Shown: one piece after another, positions 61,715 to 64,000 of the stretch
How positions within the stretch are numbered: position 1 is the first letter of the stretch
Layout of the letters: each line of letters starts with the position of its first letter
Translations under genes and position numbers: made by a program
Source: an uncultured Carboxylicivirga sp.
GTDB taxonomy: Bacteria; Bacteroidota; Bacteroidia; Bacteroidales; Marinilabiliaceae
Reading direction: 5' to 3'
DNA: 64,000 nucleotides
Assembly (NCBI GenBank): GCA_947491945.1
Contig: CANLLN010000011.1
Span: 1 to 64,000 of the forward strand
The notes under the pieces: generated by a model
Databases searched by the model: none
Seen by the model: only the letters and a program-made list of their open reading frames with translations
What the model was told of the DNA's origin: nothing

Positions 61715-62217
61715 TAGCTTCTTATAAACTGGTTAATTAATCCTGGTATCAGGTGGGTTTGGCTCACGATAGTACCAATCACGATAGCCGATCGCTCCGG
61801 GTCGAACAAGTCAGCCGCTTTAATGATGATGGCCTGCTTCAGTGCAGGCGGCAGGTTCTTGTAACCACTCTTCCAGGTAATGGTATAATTGCCCCGCTCC
61901 GGAAATGTAATAGTAAAGGCCGAATAAGTGGCATGCACCTTGCACTGGTCCTTTACATCCACGCCATCGGCATTGGTAACGGTGGTAAGCGAAAGGAAAG
62001 GGGCGTTATTCACAATCTCCACCTCGCTCTCTTCCACCTCCAGCACGCAGTCGGTCACTTCCACATCGGCGCAGATGTAGCCGCTTATGTAGTTTGTTGC
62101 GGCCTCAATTAGCGAGCGTATGTAAGCATCATCCTCCACATGCTCGGGCTCAATGTTCAGTTGCTTTTTTACTTCCGCCTCCGTTACCCGGTAGGCCGTT
62201 ACGGTTTTTTCAATCAT
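61705..62217 (-). CDS. Head-tail connector protein (gp6/gp15-like)
   Basis: About 170 residues from ATG at 62217 (MIEKTVTAYRVTE); a TTG start at 62253 is less likely. The sequence VKKQLNIEPEHVEDDAYIRSLIEAATNYISGY is the usual connector N-terminal helix pair, followed by NYTITWKSGYKNLPPALKQAIIIKAADLF. It joins the portal to the closure protein. Spacing of 79 bp from the capsid gene contains a hairpin. Confidence 0.85.
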   Translation of the reverse strand: MIEKTVTAYRVTEAEVKKQLNIEPEHVEDDAYIRSLIEAATNYISGYICADVEVTDCVLEVEESEVEIVNNAPFLSLTTVTNADGVDVKDQCKVHATYSAFTITFPERGNYTITWKSGYKNLPPALKQAIIIKAADLFDPERSAIVIGTIVSQTHLIPGLINQFIRSYWV

Positions 62218-62240
62218 AGCTTTGTCAGTTTTGACTTGGT

Positions 62241-62270
62241 GGGTGCAGGCCAACCCAATAGCCTACACCC
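62241..62270 (-). terminator. Hairpin downstream of the capsid gene
   Basis: GGGTGTAGGC and GCCTGCACCC pair on minus (62270-62261 with 62250-62241) with one G-U pair over a 10-nt loop. It lacks a U-tract, so it is more likely an mRNA 3'-stabiliser or partial terminator than a full stop. Confidence 0.45.
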
Positions 62271-62295
62271 TTAGAAAAATGGAAAAATCAAATAA

Positions 62296-63933
62296 TTACG
62301 CAGCCTGATCCAAATCGGCAGACTTAACCACCACCAAAGGATTGCACAGCGCGGCATCCATCAGTTTATTTACAGTCACGTAAATAATACCCTGCTTGGC
62401 ACCAGTCAGCTTGTCAACAATCACCTCGGTTTTGTTCCAATCGGCAGTTGCCAAACCTGCACTCATGTCACCCATAACAACATGCTTCTCGTTGGCGACT
62501 TCAACAAAGTTCGAAGAGTAGATGTAATCTAAGCCATCGTAAGTTTCGCCTTTGTATTTTCCTGTTTTCTCAACCAGGAAGCGACCGGATCCGGCATCGA
62601 TCTTCACATCCTTAGCCTCGAAGAAGGTAGAACGTGTTGACATTACAGAGGTTTCGCCGTCCGAATCAACAGCCGCCTGCAACTTATCAAAGTCAGCTTT
62701 TGTTAATTCCGATGCCGCCGCCACTGGGGTTGCACCAGCCAATAGCTTGGTGTAAATGTACTCGTCAAACTTACGGTCAGCGGCTTTCATACCATCCACA
62801 ATCAGCTTTTGGAAATAAGCATCACCGGCAGCGGCCAGTGTTTCAACGGTAATTTCAAACGTATGTCCGAAACGTTTTGGTTGAAGGATGTTACCCTGTG
62901 GCGATACAGTATCGCGGGTATAGGCAGCGCGTTCAGCTACGGTCTGTCCAACTTTTGGCGAACGGTAAGGCAATACAATGTTGCCAACAGCATTGGGGTG
63001 GTGGTTGGTATTCAACTGCTCCCAAATCGGCTCTTTACCTTTGATCGACAGCTCTGCCACCGCTTTAGGTATCATCTGCGCCTCGGTGGTAGTGGTACCA
63101 TCACCGGCGGCACGTTCCAGCACCAGAGTGCCACCGTTATCAGCTTCGGCGGCTTTACGCACCAGCTTCAGGTAGTCGCCCTCTTGCTCTTCTGCGGCTT
63201 TGCGTTTCAACTCCTCGGCGGCTTTCTCCGCTTCTTCTTTCCGCTTAAGTTCGGCGTTGGCTTTGGCCGCTTCGGTTTCGGCCTTCTTTTTGGCTTCCTG
63301 CTCTTCGGCCAGTTTACGCTCCAATTCCAGTTTATCGGTTTTGGCCTTCTCCGCTGCCTCCTGGCTGCGCTTCAATTCTTCGGCTTGCTCTTGCGCCTTT
63401 TTTTCTGCATCTGTCATCGTCTCAGATTTATTAATTTCACTTCGTTTTAATATAATAGCGCCCTTGTAGGCAGCATCGGTTACAATTGCTACATCGCGCA
63501 GCTCGTTTATCACCATAATCTCGCGCACTGGCGTTTCTCCCATGTGCAGATCGCGGTAACTGGTGCAGGTGCCCAGAAAAGAACCCTCGAACAAATCACC
63601 CCGCTGTACCTGCTCCAAGGTGTCGTTATGCAGCTGCGTTTTTCCCATATTTACCGTGGCCAACAAGCCGTACTCATCCACCTCAAGGGTGAGGGTTCCG
63701 GCATTGGTGCGCCCCAGTATCTTGGTATTGTCGTGATGCACCACCGCTTTGGTGTTGCTCATGTCAGCCGTAGCCAGTGCATTGGCATTAATTCGCTCGT
63801 AGGCTTTCACACCATCGGCATAGGCAATTGGCTTGTGCGATAATTGCCCAAATACAATGGGATACCAGCTCAGCAGCTTGTTGCCGTCCGAGTCTTGCCG
63901 GACCAATACTAGTTTCTTATCATTCATCGGCAT
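62296..63933 (-). CDS. Fused prohead protease, scaffold coiled coil and major capsid protein
   Basis: 545 residues. N-terminus (about 1-165) is an HK97-type S78 prohead protease: His66/67 in AVVHHDN, Ser118 in LFEGSFLG and Glu144 in VINELRDVAIV as likely catalytic residues. Residues about 173-255 are a charged coiled coil (DAEKKAQEQAEELKRS ... AEELKRKAAEE) like the HK97 delta/scaffold region. From about 270 comes an HK97-fold capsid domain (EPIWEQLNTNHHPNAVGN, FGHTFEITVETLAAAGDAYF, GKYKGETYDGLDYIYS). Three normally separate functions in one polyprotein; the protease must cut itself free. Confidence 0.9.
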   Translation of the reverse strand: MPMNDKKLVLVRQDSDGNKLLSWYPIVFGQLSHKPIAYADGVKAYERINANALATADMSNTKAVVHHDNTKILGRTNAGTLTLEVDEYGLLATVNMGKTQLHNDTLEQVQRGDLFEGSFLGTCTSYRDLHMGETPVREIMVINELRDVAIVTDAAYKGAIILKRSEINKSETMTDAEKKAQEQAEELKRSQEAAEKAKTDKLELERKLAEEQEAKKKAETEAAKANAELKRKEEAEKAAEELKRKAAEEQEGDYLKLVRKAAEADNGGTLVLERAAGDGTTTTEAQMIPKAVAELSIKGKEPIWEQLNTNHHPNAVGNIVLPYRSPKVGQTVAERAAYTRDTVSPQGNILQPKRFGHTFEITVETLAAAGDAYFQKLIVDGMKAADRKFDEYIYTKLLAGATPVAAASELTKADFDKLQAAVDSDGETSVMSTRSTFFEAKDVKIDAGSGRFLVEKTGKYKGETYDGLDYIYSSNFVEVANEKHVVMGDMSAGLATADWNKTEVIVDKLTGAKQGIIYVTVNKLMDAALCNPLVVVKSADLDQAA

Positions 63934-64000
63934 TAAGTTTATTGTCCTTTAGTTGCTTATCCACATTGGGCGAGTCCTTCAATAGCTTGTTGTATTTCTC
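63920..64000 (-). CDS. C-terminal end of an upstream phage gene, probably portal protein (partial)
   Basis: 26 codons plus TGA enter from the right edge on minus (EKYNKLLKDSPNVDKQL..NADE). The stop (63922-63920) lies 14 bp inside the capsid-fusion gene. The portal gene normally precedes the protease/capsid gene, so portal is inferred from position alone; the residues themselves are not diagnostic. Confidence 0.6.
   Translation of the reverse strand, partial: EKYNKLLKDSPNVDKQLKDNKLNADE

Larger units (their letters stand above)
49360..64000. mobile_element. Siphovirus-type prophage (left part), integrated at tRNA-Pro
   Basis: An integrase, an endolysin, two small membrane proteins, a full tail module and head genes follow one another in typical caudoviral order, read from the right edge on the minus strand. 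The head genes include an HK97-type protease-capsid fusion, connector and closure proteins; the long tape measure plus tube plus tail-assembly chaperones indicate a non-contractile tail. The terminase, early genes, repressor and attR must lie beyond 64000. No gene seen here is broken, so it could be functional. Confidence 0.93.

Noticed and set aside
62809-63450. 213-codon plus-strand open frame rich in Phe, Gly and Leu
   Set aside because: It is the antisense of the Glu/Lys/Ala-rich scaffold coiled coil of the capsid fusion, which creates a long stop-free Phe/Leu frame by codon bias.
1-64000. CRISPR arrays, rRNA genes, further tRNAs and known riboswitches
   Set aside because: No regularly spaced repeats, rRNA signature stretches, other cloverleaf folds or recognisable aptamer cores (TPP, SAM, cobalamin) were seen on either strand.

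Overview
This window looks like chromosomal DNA of a Bacteroidota member, most likely of the Bacteroidales/Marinilabiliales kind. Phylum-level evidence: repeated TTG-N19-TAnnTTTG promoters, very few Shine-Dalgarno sequences, a FecR/ECF sigma/STN-TonB receptor module, DUF4249, DUF4922, DUF5694 and AmpG-like proteins. The genus cannot be read from the sequence alone.

Layout. 1-2.4 kb: a decayed edge with the end of a probable IS21-type element, a DHFR/RibD-like remnant, a divergent SDR/MarR pair whose two promoters are mirror images over two palindromes, and a PPOX-family pseudogene stopped by one nonsense codon. 2.4-6.3 kb: a DUF5694 protein, a DJ-1/PfpI protein and a DPP-IV peptidase. 6.4-9.8 kb: the translation operon thrS-infC-rpmI-rplT, with infC apparently starting at ATA. 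9.9-20.9 kb: an ECF sigma/anti-sigma/secreted-protein trio, then cdd, an RluA-type synthase, panB, maeB (flanked by a short interspersed repeat) and several small metabolic genes.

20.9-27 kb: a tight biotin operon bioB-A-F-G-C-D, preceded by a small ORF and an intrinsic terminator directly upstream of bioB. 27-29.8 kb: two SDR enzymes and a LexA-like S24 repressor. 29.9-42.2 kb: a probable cell-wall (MurNAc) recycling locus: AmpG/MurT-like permease, SpoIID/LytB protein, double GNAT, DUF4922 nucleotidyl-transfer protein, tandem GT2, a large N-acetylmuramoyl-alanine-amidase-like secreted protein, and divergently murK-murQ, ending at a GntR regulator. 42.5-49.2 kb: trxB, then an ECF sigma - small ORF - FecR - TonB receptor - DUF4249 surface-signalling/uptake module.

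49.3-64 kb: a siphovirus-type prophage integrated at the 3' end of a tRNA-Pro(GGG) gene. The integrase reads inward from the tRNA. All other phage genes lie on the minus strand, and in transcription order run from the right edge: portal (cut by the window end), fused protease-scaffold-capsid, connector, closure protein, gp10-like, tail terminator, tail tube, tail-assembly chaperone pair with an A9 -1 frameshift site, tape measure, tail-associated protein, S74 tail fibre, unknown structural protein, membrane-anchored CHAP endolysin and two small membrane proteins. The other attachment site and the early genes lie beyond the window.

No CRISPR array, rRNA gene or convincing riboswitch was seen. 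The best candidates for something new are the prophage's fused head gene with its frameshift and mid-operon terminator, the cell-wall recycling locus with its uncharacterised DUF4922 and tandem-GT2 members, and the leader ORF/terminator in front of the biotin operon.
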